A stretch of 64,000 nt of DNA from Flammula alnicola (lineage: Eukaryota > Basidiomycota > Agaricomycetes > Agaricales > Strophariaceae): positions 372,001 to 436,000 of the forward strand of contig JADNRV010000015.1 in the NCBI GenBank assembly GCA_015499995.1, written 5' to 3'. The translations under genes and the position numbers were made by a program. Below are positions 26,103 to 36,739 of this stretch, in pieces (the stretch's first letter is position 1; the number at the start of each line of letters is the position of its first letter). The notes under the pieces were generated by a model. That model searched no databases. It saw nothing but the letters and a program-made list of their open reading frames with translations, and was not told the origin of the DNA.

Positions 26103-28720
26103 TTTTTATAAAGACTTGAACTTTTGACTTGAATGTTTGACTGAGTGCAGAGCTCGAGCTGGAGGGTTTTTTGGATGCATTCTTGCAACATTGTGCGCCT
26201 TGTTATGTACTTGTTCAGCAAGAGGGCGGCGGCAGCCAGCATTACCGAGTCGTAGCGGAGGTGTATTCTCCCGTTGCGCGCTTGTATAATTCCCTTGGAC
26301 ATTGCTGCAAAAAAAAAAAAAAGAGAAAGTAATGCAGTGTCAGGAACTCTGGCTGGCAGCATCGCCCTTGCTCTCGCAGGAGATTTCAACAATGCCAAAT
26401 AGAGCCTTCCGTGCCTGCCGCCAATCACACGTGGCTTTGCCTCTTTGGGACGCACCGTCGGAATCCCTCTCGTGGCTAAGGCGGTGTTTACACGTTCAAG
26501 AACCTAGATTAACGCCAAACTTACGGACTTTGGCGACGTCAGTTTTCTGTGTCCGAAGAGACGCCCCTCGTTCCTCTTCGGTTTCTCTAGCGGACCGGAT
26601 TTCTTTAATTTCGCTGCTCCACAAATAGCAAGCACGATAAGCGCCAATCTTCAATTCCAAGGCGATAATAATAATGTTCAGGTCTCGACCTCGATCATGT
26701 CGCGCAACGTGGGGCATAGGATTACGGATTTCGCGATCTGCGGCTCGCTACCGCCTTGTTCTTCAAATATTCTTGAGAGAGATGCAAAAAAAAAAAACTG
26801 AGAGAAAGACAAATCTCATCTTCGAGGATCTTCCAGATGAATCGCGATGTGAGTGATTGTGAGATTCCATTTTGCATGCGACCAGTTGAGACCTCTCGTA
26901 AATCACAACTTGGCTCGACGTCTTGAATTGAAACTGTTTCGCAAACACGACCTTGCCCGACAAAAAGCGCGAGGAGGACATGAGGCAGACATGACGGTTC
27001 GGGGTGTGTCTGGTTCGGGTGCAACGAGGTGCAACGAGGACAATGTCTTACGTAATCATTCCTATCATAAAGTATACAACAGCCGCTGGTGTGCTGACAC
27101 TGATCCTGACAATTCATCTTCTTTCCACAACCTTCACCATCTCGTACTTCATTATACCCATAACTCAGCAACATGAGGATAGAGTGGGCCTCACATGTGC
27201 GTACATCGATCTTCACCTTCAGCCCTCTTACTCACAATAGGCGTTGGCAATGATAGTTCAACCCAGACGGAACAAGGCGTAGACCGCCACCATCAACGAT
27301 GCATGGCTGGCTGGCAAAGATGCGCGGAACCCTGATAGGCGATGAAGAGCTTCGATCAAGGGTGAGATTTCTTCACGATGAATTTTCTGAGTCTCTTGGA
27401 CTGAGGATTCGCCTTTGCGGCCAGGGTATGCGTGAAATGAGGGAAGCTGCTTCAGCCCGCAAGTACAAGCAGTATTCCGCGCAAACTGGGAAGAGCATGT
27501 TCTCGTTCCTCGGTTTCGGCAGCAGTGGCCAAAAACAACAGCCACGGAAACTGCAACAAAGGGGTACTCAATCGAGACGACCCACGTACGAGTCGACCAA
27601 CAGTCGCAGCAGTCGGAGACCGCCCCGAAGATCTTCTGGCACTTCACATCGGTCAAGCCAACGACCCCCTTCATCTCGGCAACAGAGTTATTCAACCCAG
27701 ACTGGGCAGCGTCGGTCAAGTCGTCGCTGAGACGACCTCTCTCTCTCTCCACAGCATGTCGTTCGTTGTTCTTAAGAATCTAGGAGCAGCCGTATCTGCG
27801 TTATTTAATGGTATTAGTAGGCGTTATTTGTATGTTATATTGAGGAGTTGGAAGGATTATACCTCATATTGTATTCATATTACTGCATCAATGCAGAGCG
27901 TTTTCGATTCCCGAGGAATTAACTTGCAAGTCCCCGATGAAGGTTGCAGTGTCGTCCACTCCGTGATTGGCCGAAGAGTTGTTTCCCGGAGAAATTAGAC
28001 ATGGGGGAGGTGTCAATGACTGATGTAGTTTACGTCAAGCTTCAGGCACCCGTTTTAGCACAGGATATCGAAAGCCATTACCGGGTCATCATAACATAGC
28101 TAAATAAAGAAGATTAGATCAGGGTAAGATCCCGACAGTTTAGACTGTCATCAGGCGATGCACTTCTTGAATCTTGAGCCTCTGCCCTGGAATCTCGATA
28201 ACATCAACTTAGCTATGTTCAACCGGTCACTTGTTACTCATTCCGGGAATCGCGCTCCTTACATACAAGGGACCACGATTTTGAGTGTAAGTAGTATGTC
28301 TGTCCCGCCAGTGACATCAACATCACTATCCGAAACATGATGTGTCAAAATGGCTAAGTATAACGAAACCCACAGTATTCACACAATCCAAGATAACGTA
28401 TATAGCGAAGCTTGTCGTTCATCTGCAACTGCCTTGTACTTTTGTTTTGTTTTCTCAGCTATGTCAGTGGCTGGCTCTAACTATGCGGAGGGATCAGGAG
28501 TTACTGTACTTCTTGATTTTCTTGATCCGCCTAGTACGAACATTACGGAAGTCTAAATCGAACGGAAGTTGCCATCCCAACAGACACGTTTTTGTGTGCT
28601 CGCACATTGGCTGCAGCCGCCGCCCACCTAACCGACTTATAAGGTGATGGATGGTTCGCCGCTCGAGATGCTCCCCCACATGGGCGATAATTTGGTGCTG
28701 GCCACTGAAGATATCCTGGT
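26103..28720. other. Gene-poor stretch with unrecognised open frames
   Basis: About 2.6 kb. 26103-27042: upstream region of the phosphatase, with A-runs near 26310 and 26785 and no supported gene. 27282-27730: open frames overlap on both strands here, the plus-strand one Arg/Ser/Gln-rich (RSSRRPPRRSSGTSHRSS), none recognised. 28125-28160: a short inverted repeat (GACAGT...ACTGTC). 28350-28555: an open frame for a possible hydrophobic exon that might belong to the membrane protein gene at 28721. No transposon protein is recognisable. Confidence 0.4.
27043..27335 (+). CDS. Possible small membrane protein, two exons
   Basis: I do not recognise it. The ATG at 27043 opens a strongly hydrophobic segment (MSYVIIPIIKYTTAAGVLTL then HLLSTTFTISYFIIPI), likely one or two membrane spans. 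A GTGCGT donor after 27196 and a TAG acceptor ending at 27240 join a second exon in phase (VGNDSSTQTEQGVDRH) to a stop at 27333-27335, giving 82 residues. Support is only hydrophobicity and consistent splice signals, so chance is possible. Confidence 0.22.
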
Positions 28721-29251
28721 ATGCCCATAGCGCTTCCCCTCGCAACATCTATCAACGTTCTACATGCTTTTTCCCTCTTCATCGCCATTCTGATCCTGGG
28801 GATGTCAATCCAGGATTGTGGTGTCCTATCAGTGAGCTTCATTGCATAAAATCGATGCTTTCACATGGCCGCTAACTGAAACGAGTAGTTGTGTTTGAAT
28901 CCGTTTTTCGCAATCCTCACGATGGGATATCACAGCACGATGTTGCTCTTGGCATACAAAAGACCTGAAGATGCTCCGATGTTGCCAATCGCGTACACCA
29001 TCAGCGCATACCTATTGTCTCTCGGATGGCTTGGTGCTTATATCGCCATGGCCGTCGTGCTTTCGAGCCGAGAGACAGAGGTGCATTTGTTTGACTGTCG
29101 CATTATGATCCCACAAACGCTGAGGGACACCCAGAAGCTTCAAATAATGCTGGACGCACTGGAATGCACCATCATCGGCACCATAGCGGTTAAAAGCACC
29201 ATTCAACGGCTGCAGTTGTGCAAATCCAAGGAAACTCCATTCTTCGATTAG
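28721..29251 (+). CDS. Small multi-pass membrane protein, unknown function
   Basis: Exon 1 (28721-28831) begins MPIALPLATSINVLHAFSLF and forms one membrane span. A GTGAGC donor and TAG acceptor (28886-28888) join exon 2 (28889-29251) in phase 0. Exon 2 has a second hydrophobic stretch (NPFFAILTMGYHSTMLLLAY), a third (AYLLSLGWLGAYIAMAVVL) and a cytosol-like polar tail ending KSKETPFFD. Total is about 157 residues. Small lineage-restricted membrane proteins of this shape are frequent in mushroom genomes, but I cannot assign a family. Further 5' exons are possible. Confidence 0.5.
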
Positions 29252-29494
29252 TAGACAGGAATGACTGTCGTCCGACCTGAACTCGTTGAAACTTGAAGCA
29301 GCGGCTGTCAATTACCACAAACTCTGCTCAACGGTTCGTTTTTCAGTATGATCTTCCACGAAGAGATTAATAATCCTGTTTCAGGACAGGAAACGTGGCG
29401 GAAGGTACTTATGCATCGACTGGGAGAGGAATCTTTTGAATAGAACAGTGTCTGGTATAATTGCTGGAAGATATTCAAAAATAATTAGAATAGG

Positions 29495-30596
29495 TTATTG
29501 TGCGGGAATAGTCTGATTTGTTGGAGTGGAATCGTCCGGAGTACTGGGAACAGCAAGGCTTTTCTTCTTCTTCCGCCTCTTGCGTTTCTTTTTCGGACTC
29601 GTGGACGGTGCTCCTGTTGCGAGGTCGGCATCGGATTCGGGATCACTTGGAGGTCCAGTCAAGTTAAGCAAGGGAAGGTTGGCGAATTCAGGAGGAAGGG
29701 CTTTGCGATGGCCGTGTGCGCTCCGCGGGGTTATTGTAAGAGAGACGTCGATTGACACTTGAACTGCAATTTCTTTGCCTGTTCGCTTGTGAGAGGGTAT
29801 AACAAGTACACGTATAAAAGACTTGCCTGGATGACGTTGAGGCGTTAGCGGTGCATCTTCCACGACAGGTTTATTTTCCACTGAAGGGGAGGCTGGCAAG
29901 CAGTCCGCCTCAGAACCCTGAGGAACATCGGTAGTATCTGGTGGAACACCGTTTGCAAGCTGGGCAGCCTTTTTCCGCTTCTTCTTGCTTTTGACCGGAG
30001 TAGACTCGGTGTCGAGACCATTAGGTTTGGGGGATTTCGTCGCATTCAACAATATATCTTCAACTTCGCCAGAACTGTCATCTTTCGATTGGGCCTGCGG
30101 CTCGATGGTCTCTTCTGCGGTTTTTTGTTTCTTCTTCTTCTTTCCATGCACGACGTCGAACGGGTCGGGCCTTGCCTTCTTCTTGATGGCGACTGCTCTG
30201 CTTTCGCCCTCCTCGTCTGAAGCCTGTTTCGAGCTAGCGACTTCGTCCTCTTCACGAGATCGTTTAGAGCCAGCAAGCTTGCCTTTCAGACGCGCAGCTT
30301 CCCGAGACGTGCTTTGGTGGCCTTCCGGTATGGAAGCCCCAACACCCAACCTTGATATCAAAATGAAGTCAACGAGCTGAACAAATTTCTGAATGACACC
30401 ACGCACCCTACCTGGGGGGTCGTCGCATGTACTCCGTAAGCTCCTTCTCCAGATCTTTCTTTCGAGAATTTGTTGGGAATTTGTGGGGCTCCATCCACGA
30501 GGACACTAAGTTTTGCGCAAATGACATAGACAAGTCAATTTGGGCCTGGAGAGCCTCTGGGTCGAGTGCATCCTCATCAATCTCTCGTGCGTTCAT
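29495..30596 (-). CDS. Lysine-rich nuclear-type protein (DUF3245-like)
   Basis: Starts MNAREIDEDALDPEALQAQ at 30596, followed by SMSFAQNLVSSWMEP. This resembles the conserved core of DUF3245 fungal proteins; I hold that loosely. The rest is low complexity and very basic, with several nuclear-localisation-like clusters (HGKKKKKQK, VKSKKKRKKAAQL, KKKRKRRKKKK), alternating with acidic serine-rich parts. Intron 1 joins RRPPR to LGVGASIPEG. A 48-base piece before GKEIAVQV begins GCAAGT and ends ACAG, so it could be a GC-AG intron or coding, since both keep the frame. It is divergent from Gemin2 over 242 bases. A role in ribosome biogenesis is plausible but not shown. Confidence 0.6.
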
Positions 30597-30838
30597 ATCG
30601 CAAGATAAAAAATGGTCATCCAAAGCTTCTGGAACCTGAGAACTAGACGAAGGTAGGAATAGAAATCGAGTCAACGCACGACGTATGTAGTCGAAAGTGA
30701 AGGATGTTTTGGAAGGTTTTGTGCACGCGCCCAATTTTTGAGATCAGAGACACACTGCTTCCGCCCCTTGCTTTCTACTTACTCAGACCGATACTTACTT
30801 ACTCTAGACGCGACTCTCGTTTTCTGGTACAAACTACA

Positions 30839-32159
30839 ATGTCATCTGTCAAACGTAAATGGGAAGACCTAGAAGACTCAGATGAAGAAGAACCCGCATA
30901 CGGTAAACAAACCCTGCCCGTTGCAAATTTACCAGAAGACTTCGATGAAGAGCCTATGGATGGGATGCAATACCTTTTCATGGTACGGTAGGTACTTTAA
31001 ACAACCATCTTTTTGACAAAGGATTGTAATTTCTGCCATCTATTCAGACGAGATGCCCGACAACTGCCAAGCACCGTTCGCGCACCCAATCCGTACGAGA
31101 AACTGGAACCGAACTCGCCAATAACAACAGAGAGTTCAAACCACCAGCCTCTTCCTGACCAACTCCAGCTACCTTCAGAGGAATGGCGAGAACTATTCGA
31201 ACTTCGATTCCAAAACTTTCGCAAGGTTGCCTCTTTCTCCAAGTGTTATATTTTATGTATGGCTCTGACTTGTTATTATCAGAATTTCAATCAACCTACG
31301 ATCCACGTTGGACCTGTAAATCTTGCTCGGAATCGTCTCATGCCAGAGAAGAAAGATAGGGATTTGTGGTGGGCATTCTTATCCGGAAAACCTGAGTCAG
31401 AATGGAATCCGAGCAAGAAAGCCAAGAGCAGGCTAAAGAAACAGCAATCATCTCAGGGAATGCGCGCTTGGACTGACGATCCCTCGCAACACGAAATATC
31501 CGGGGCTCCTACATATAGCTCCTGGAATAACGATGAAGGCGAAGTAGAGAAAGTATTGAGGATAGATCCTTCCGAAACTCTACCTAGTCCTGTGGGCACA
31601 CCTGTTCCGTTGGATTATCTCGAAGCAATCAGCCAACCAAGCCCAATGCCAGTTGCAGAAAGCCCTATTACCCACGAAGAGATTTTAGTTCCCCGAGAAC
31701 CTACTACTGAAGTCCTGAAATCGGTCGATGAAGTACGTCTTGCGCTTTTCATATGTTCCTGTTAAAGCGACTGATTTTCTCTACTTTCAGCGGGTCGCCT
31801 TACATCTGCTTATGTATTTTACTCACTGGATAAACGCCCATCTGAAAGCACCAGAATCCAGTGACCATTTACCTACAGACTCTCACGCCAGGTGGATTTT
31901 CTGTCTGCTTTCGAGGATAGATCATTACATATCGGCCGACGACATGAACCTTCTACGTAACCTCGCCCGCGCATGTCTCGCCTTACTCAAATACATCAAG
32001 CAGCAGGAAGTGTCATCATCACAGAATCCAGAGATAGCCACATCAAGAATCATGAGTGAACCGTCGTGTTGGGTTATCGTCTCCACTGTTGCAGGAATAT
32101 GGAAACAAAAAGACCTCTGGATGGATGCTGAAGACATTTTGAGATCAATTCGATCCTAA
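30839..32159 (+). CDS. GEMIN2: Gemin2/SIP1 family protein (SMN complex)
   Basis: Gemin2 binds SMN and Sm proteins during spliceosomal snRNP assembly. Four exons join in phase: 30839-30987, 31048-31225, 31283-31732 and 31791-32159. The N-terminal part starts MSSVKRKWEDLEDSDEEE and contains EPMDGMQYLFMVRRDARQLP. A disordered middle (ETLPSPVGTPVP) leads to the helical core VALHLLMYFTHWINAHL, then ARWIFCLLSRIDHYISADDM and LRNLARACLALLKYI. These are family landmarks. It ends DILRSIRS. No frame errors. Confidence 0.85.
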
Positions 32160-32849
32160 CCTTTCCTCTTTATTTTGATTTCCGATGGTCCAGACGCTGT
32201 ACGTTCTTTCTTCTTCGAGTTCGCAGTTGCATTATGGACATTGTAGTGCTTACGATTATACCTTCAGATGGCGTTGCCTCGTCACATTTATTGCAAGGCC
32301 CTCGACATCGCAAAGATACAGTACCTTCTTGGGGATACTTGGCTCGATGCCATCTCCGGATTTGGTATGTAATACGAGCATGGGTCTTGAATTCATGTGA
32401 GTAGAAGACCCTATATTTTGAATGATGATCCAGTGTATCTAGGAAAGCCGTATATGTGATGTACGCTCATCCAGACCCTCGAAATAGAAGGGCATTATGT
32501 ACATGCCCTGTTGCAACATGTCATTTGCTCGCTGCAACGCTCACCTTGCATCTCCATATGAGAACAAGAGAATGCAGATACGCACCTTCCTCGTGGAGTT
32601 TTCTGCAAACTTGGAGATGAACGGATCTAACATGGTCAATTACACAGCTTAATTGAAATCTCTCCCGAATCACTCTTTAATCTTGAGATAGGTTATGGTT
32701 CCTGCTTCTAGTTATCGGCACGCTAAAAATGTAAGCGTCGTTCCTTCTGACAAGTTCATATTTCATGATGATGTTTTTCACAGTTTCAATGCTGCGCTAT
32801 TTCTTGACTTTCAGAATGAAAAAGGGAAACATGTATTGTATTGAAAAAA
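32160..32849. other. Intergenic region downstream of Gemin2
   Basis: About 690 bases with only short frames on either strand. The left part is the Gemin2 3' end. No gene, repeat or RNA recognised. Confidence 0.45.
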
Positions 32850-33440
32850 CACGATCTTGGCCACAACAGGAGCTTCATGCCATGTTGGGTTATCCTTGCC
32901 GAGAACCACTTCACCGACGACCTTGAACCCATGTAATTCGTAGAAGGCTGTGTTTTTTTGGATGTTGCTCGAATTTTAAAATGTTGCTTGGCCGGCCACA
33001 TCCGCCTGTTAAGTCATTTCAATTGAAGTTCGTTACGCCTGGGGGTGGAATCCCATTAATTTCATCACCTCGCCCAGAAGAGCACCCCCATAACCATGCC
33101 CTTGGCTCCCAGGCTCTGTGGCTAGCATCATGACGTGCGTCATTTCTTTGATTTAATCTCCTAATAGAGCGCTTTCTATGGCTTTTCGTGATTTATCTTC
33201 CACTTCCTTGTTTCTCTAGAGGATGTTGATAAAATCTAAATGATCCTTGTCACTAGTTAAAGAAAAGTAAATTGATATGTTGAAATGGAGAATAGAACTC
33301 GAAATACGGGCTTGGTGTTTTTCTTCCACCATGCATGGAATCGACAGAATCCATTTTGCGTATAGATCATTCAGGCGTTCCGTTGCCTTGTAGTCCTCCT
33401 TAAATAAAGTTCCCGATATCATGCTTAGCCAGTATGCCAT
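32850..33440 (-). pseudogene. Broken GNAT acetyltransferase copy
   Basis: Aligned by eye with the neighbouring GNAT gene (33989-35125), this copy keeps the acetyl-CoA loop (LATEPGSQGHGYGGALL) and the C-terminal block (NSSNIQKNTAFYELHGFKV then VGEVVLGKDNPTWHEAPVV). It is damaged in at least three places. An in-frame TAA stands at 33153-33155, where the intact gene has Arg in GDRVKEM. A second TAA at 32976-32978 sits just after the block matching LGQASW. The splice donor expected after the ATG codon ending at 33054 reads GG instead of GT (33052-33053). These are substitutions, unlike the base losses elsewhere in the window, so they are more likely real decay. Upstream fragments (GTLFKEDYKATERLNDLYAK near 33330-33400) may be older exons. 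Confidence 0.75.
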
Positions 33441-33988
33441 AGGCCTAACACTGGAAAAGGTCGTCCGGTGTCACAAGGTCAACAGAGCGATGTCTATCGT
33501 CGTCTTGAAGTAAGGAGACAGCGCCAAATCCTTTGTACAAGATCGCCAGTGGTCTCAAGGAAGAAGAGGTTCAATATAAATCAAGTCGAAGCGCCGATGT
33601 AATATAAGAATCACGAAGGAGGCATAACACGACTTGAGGCTTTCCGGATACCTAAAGCTAGTGAAATCGGTTATGCTTCGCTTGACCAAGTTGGAGGCAG
33701 CACAGATGTACTCACCTTGTTGCATGCACCTTTCACAAGGGGAAATTATACCTGTGTATCCTTTGTGGTCTCTTGGTGCAACTGAAAGCATACCCATCAC
33801 CCAGGGTAACTCGACTGAGGGACAACTTGATTTTATTGACGTTGGGCGGGCCTAATTATTTCAGAAGATGGCGTCAATCCAACAAGGTCAAATGTTGCAC
33901 GTAATATTTTTTTCTTGTTCTTTTTAATGAGCGGTGATGAACATTAACACATAGTTGCAGGCATAGATGCCGACTAGACCTTAAATCT
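33441..33988. other. Intergenic region between GNAT copies
   Basis: About 550 bases. Short open frames on both strands match nothing I know. It may contain unrecognisable 5' exons of the broken copy and the 3' end of the intact gene. Confidence 0.4.
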
Positions 33989-35125
33989 CTAAACAAGGAA
34001 CGAAAAGGGAGGCAGAGGGTTCACGAAGTACGACTTGAGATGCTTTTCTGTCGGCGAAACCTCAGGCTTATTTCTAGGTTCTCTGACCATCTAAGATATC
34101 GAAATTAGCGGAGGACACACATTCAGCTGCGATGTATTCACAATTTGCAGCAGAACCGGCTCTTGATGCCACTCCGGATTATCATCTCCCAGGTAAATTT
34201 TCCCTACCGTCTCGAATCCATGGGAATTGTAAAATCCGTCGTTGATAACACTGCTCGAGTGAAGCCATGAAGCTTGGCCTAGTGCATCAGCCTACGGCGC
34301 TATTCTTGAGATTTATTCACTTTCAAGGGAGAAATAATATCCTACCATACTGGTAATCGTATCGAGGAGAGCCCCGCCATAGCCATGACCTTGACTCTGA
34401 GGATCCGTAGCTACAAGGCCGACATAGAGCATCTCTTTGACCCGGTCACCTAGAACCTCATTCTGGACTTTCGCCGTCTTCGTATTCGATTCCAGCGCCC
34501 TCTGGGTCACAGAAACAGTCAACATGATTCTGGAAAGTAAGACTCGAGACGCGAACCTTTTGTTGTTCTGCTGTTCTGTTTCGTGACACGTGTGCTATAA
34601 TCCAGTTGGCAAGTATATCTTTGATGCGGTTTATGGGGGTTTTGGGCCCAGTCTGAACGGGGTTACTTTGGGCATAGACAAGAGTGAATACCCCTCCATA
34701 AGCTCAGGAAGGCCACGTATGACGCTCACGCTATAATAATTGCAGTGCCTGCGTCTATAGTCAGTATTATTTGATTTCGATTCCACAATGTTAACAGAGC
34801 CATGTATACAGCTCTGGTCTGGGAATGAGAAAGCGGTTTTCCATCCTTGAACATGATTGTCAGTGGGCGCAAGTTAAAATAGAAAGAATAAAGTCACCGC
34901 TCGTAAGTATAACAGGTAAGGATCAAACTCGAATGCAGAGATCCATGTCTTGGATGCTTTCCAGACATCAACTATGGCAGCACGTTTAGTACGTTCTTCG
35001 ACAGGCAATTCGAGAAAGGGAATGCACAGACCTTGTTGCAGTGGCTTTGGCACAGGTCCACTGCCAGCCAAAAGAAACTGAGCCTCCACGTCTTTCGTGG
35101 GCTGTCGACACAACGCTGAAAACAT
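33989..35125 (-). CDS. GNAT-family N-acetyltransferase
   Basis: Transfers an acetyl group from acetyl-CoA to an unknown amine. The probable start is MFSALCRQPTKDVEAQF at 35125. The second clear exon has LGDRVKEMLYVGLVATDPQ followed by SQGHGYGGALLDTITSM, the acetyl-CoA pyrophosphate loop (QxxGxG/A). An intron (GTAGGA...CGTAG) leads to ADALGQASWLHSSSVINDGF and GFETVGKIYLGDDNPEW. A last intron (GTGAAT...CTTAG) gives the conserved MVREPR and a tail ending PLPPFSFLV at the stop 33989-33991. The joins between 34545 and 34895 are not resolved, so the middle of the protein is uncertain. The broken copy lies downstream in the same direction, which suggests a tandem duplication. Confidence 0.72.
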
Positions 35126-35709
35126 GGTAGGTCGAATATTCCGGAAAGCAGTGTTGGAGTCAGAGATATGTTTATGTTGCTATTATTGATAGCGTTTTGT
35201 TCCAATCATCCCAGCACATGTTTCCTTCGGCGTTAGTTCTCAACAGTCTATAAATGCTTCAGAGGAATGTTTGGTCTCCCACAACCTCGCATTCCTACAT
35301 AAATTGACGGCGGGCCGCACATCGCGTAAAAAAGTCCTGCATAACTTCGCCGTCCGCAGAGAACTTGGTGCAATGCCTCGTGTTGACATGATCCCTTCAT
35401 ACTATTCCTGGTTGTCGACGGAGAACGCCCGCCGTTTTGCATGTGGTGTCAACATAGTACCTTGAGAACCATCTGTAAAGAAGATAGAGGGCAGAAGAAC
35501 CAGAATCCATGAATGTGACAGAAGAACGATCGTGAGCTGTGAAGCGGACGATTGGAAGAAACTTTAGCCACGTGACGATGGAAGGTCGAGGCGTTGCGGT
35601 GAAAAACAGCCTCACTTCTAGCCAAACTCCATTCTTTTATAATTTACCCCTTCAAAGATAAGTACTCGCCCTTCTTTCCCCTAAACACCCACATCGTCCT
35701 ACATCCATC
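35126..35709. other. Intergenic region, divergent promoters
   Basis: About 580 bases between the GNAT gene and the GPI-protein gene, divergent. The last 60 bases before 35710 are C/T-rich on the plus strand. Minus-strand frames here look like chance. Confidence 0.45.
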
Positions 35710-36447
35710 ATGCATGCCTTTGCCTATGTCCTCGCCTTCGCCACCTCTGCTTTCGCATACAGCGTGCTCAGCCCGAACGCTGCCCAAGGGTGGACTAACC
35801 AAGGCGCACAATTGTATGTTCTTTCCTTGCTTCTAAAACGTGGCACCTATGAAGACTTACTCTTTGTTGCAGACTTACCTGGACTCGCGTCGACACCGAC
35901 CGACAGAACTTCACTGCTCTCCTCACCAACCAGGTCCGTCTCTGAAGAAATTTTCCCCTGCCTCTCGCCTACTCATGTTGCCCATAAATGTTTGTGTAGC
36001 AAATCTCCGGGTACAATCCTCAGGTCCTCGATGCCTTGGTCGATGGCACTCTTGGCAAGATAAACGTCAACCCCCCAAGTGGAGGATGGCCTACCGGCAG
36101 CGGCTTCCGTGTCAACCTCGTCCAGGACGCTACCGACCTCAACGCCATTCTCGCCCAATCCGACAATTTCACTATCTCGCAATCCAGCTCGACCCTTTCT
36201 GGATCGTACGTCGCCTTTTTTTTTCTTATTCCCACATCCATCTGATTCCTTGTCTTCTTGCAGCACAACGGTAAACACGGCCACAGGCATCACCATTATT
36301 ACGACACCTACTCCTACTACTTCAGGCACTGATGCATCCAACACTGATCCTATCGTCATTCCCACCAAGAATGCTGCAACATCAGATTTCCACATGAATG
36401 CTGGGCTCCTGGGACTATTGTCTTTGTTGGGCTTTGCCCTTGCCTAA
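35710..36447 (+). CDS. Kre9-like GPI-anchored cell-wall protein
   Basis: A secreted protein likely tethered to the plasma membrane or wall. The signal peptide is MHAFAYVLAFATSAFAYSVL. A Kre9/Knh1-type N-terminal domain follows (SPNAAQGWTNQGAQ, then LTWTRVDTDRQNFTALLTNQ and VNPPSGGWPTGSGFRVNLVQ). A Ser/Thr-rich stretch (TTPTPTTSGTDASNTD) and a hydrophobic end (AGLLGLLSLLGFALA) fit a GPI attachment signal. Four exons join in phase: 35710-35813, 35873-35933, 36000-36205 and 36264-36447. Kre9 proteins act in beta-glucan assembly in yeast; for this short form that role is inference. Convergent with the CHR transporter. Confidence 0.82.
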
Positions 36448-36739
36448 ATGGCAAAAATCTGTCTTCATTGAAAGACGTCCGCTCCTTTAAAGTTATGTAG
36501 GTGACTTGACTTGACTCTTCGGACATACCAGTGTATATACCACATTTAGGTTAGGGCACCTTGGACAGTTACTTTCGAATTATACTAAGTACTCTTTCCG
36601 TACTACCTCGCTCACACTACTGCCTTCTTACCTATATGTATGTGTATCATGCTTTTCAATGCGATAGCGCTGTGCACAATTCTTTCTGATAAGGGGAACT
36701 GGATACGACGGTGACAGTTGAGGCCACCACATGAATGCT

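Noticed and set aside
26722..27216. Minus-strand open frame of 164 codons with many cysteines
   Set aside because: No ordered cysteine pattern, no splice support, and composition like random sequence; not a supported gene.
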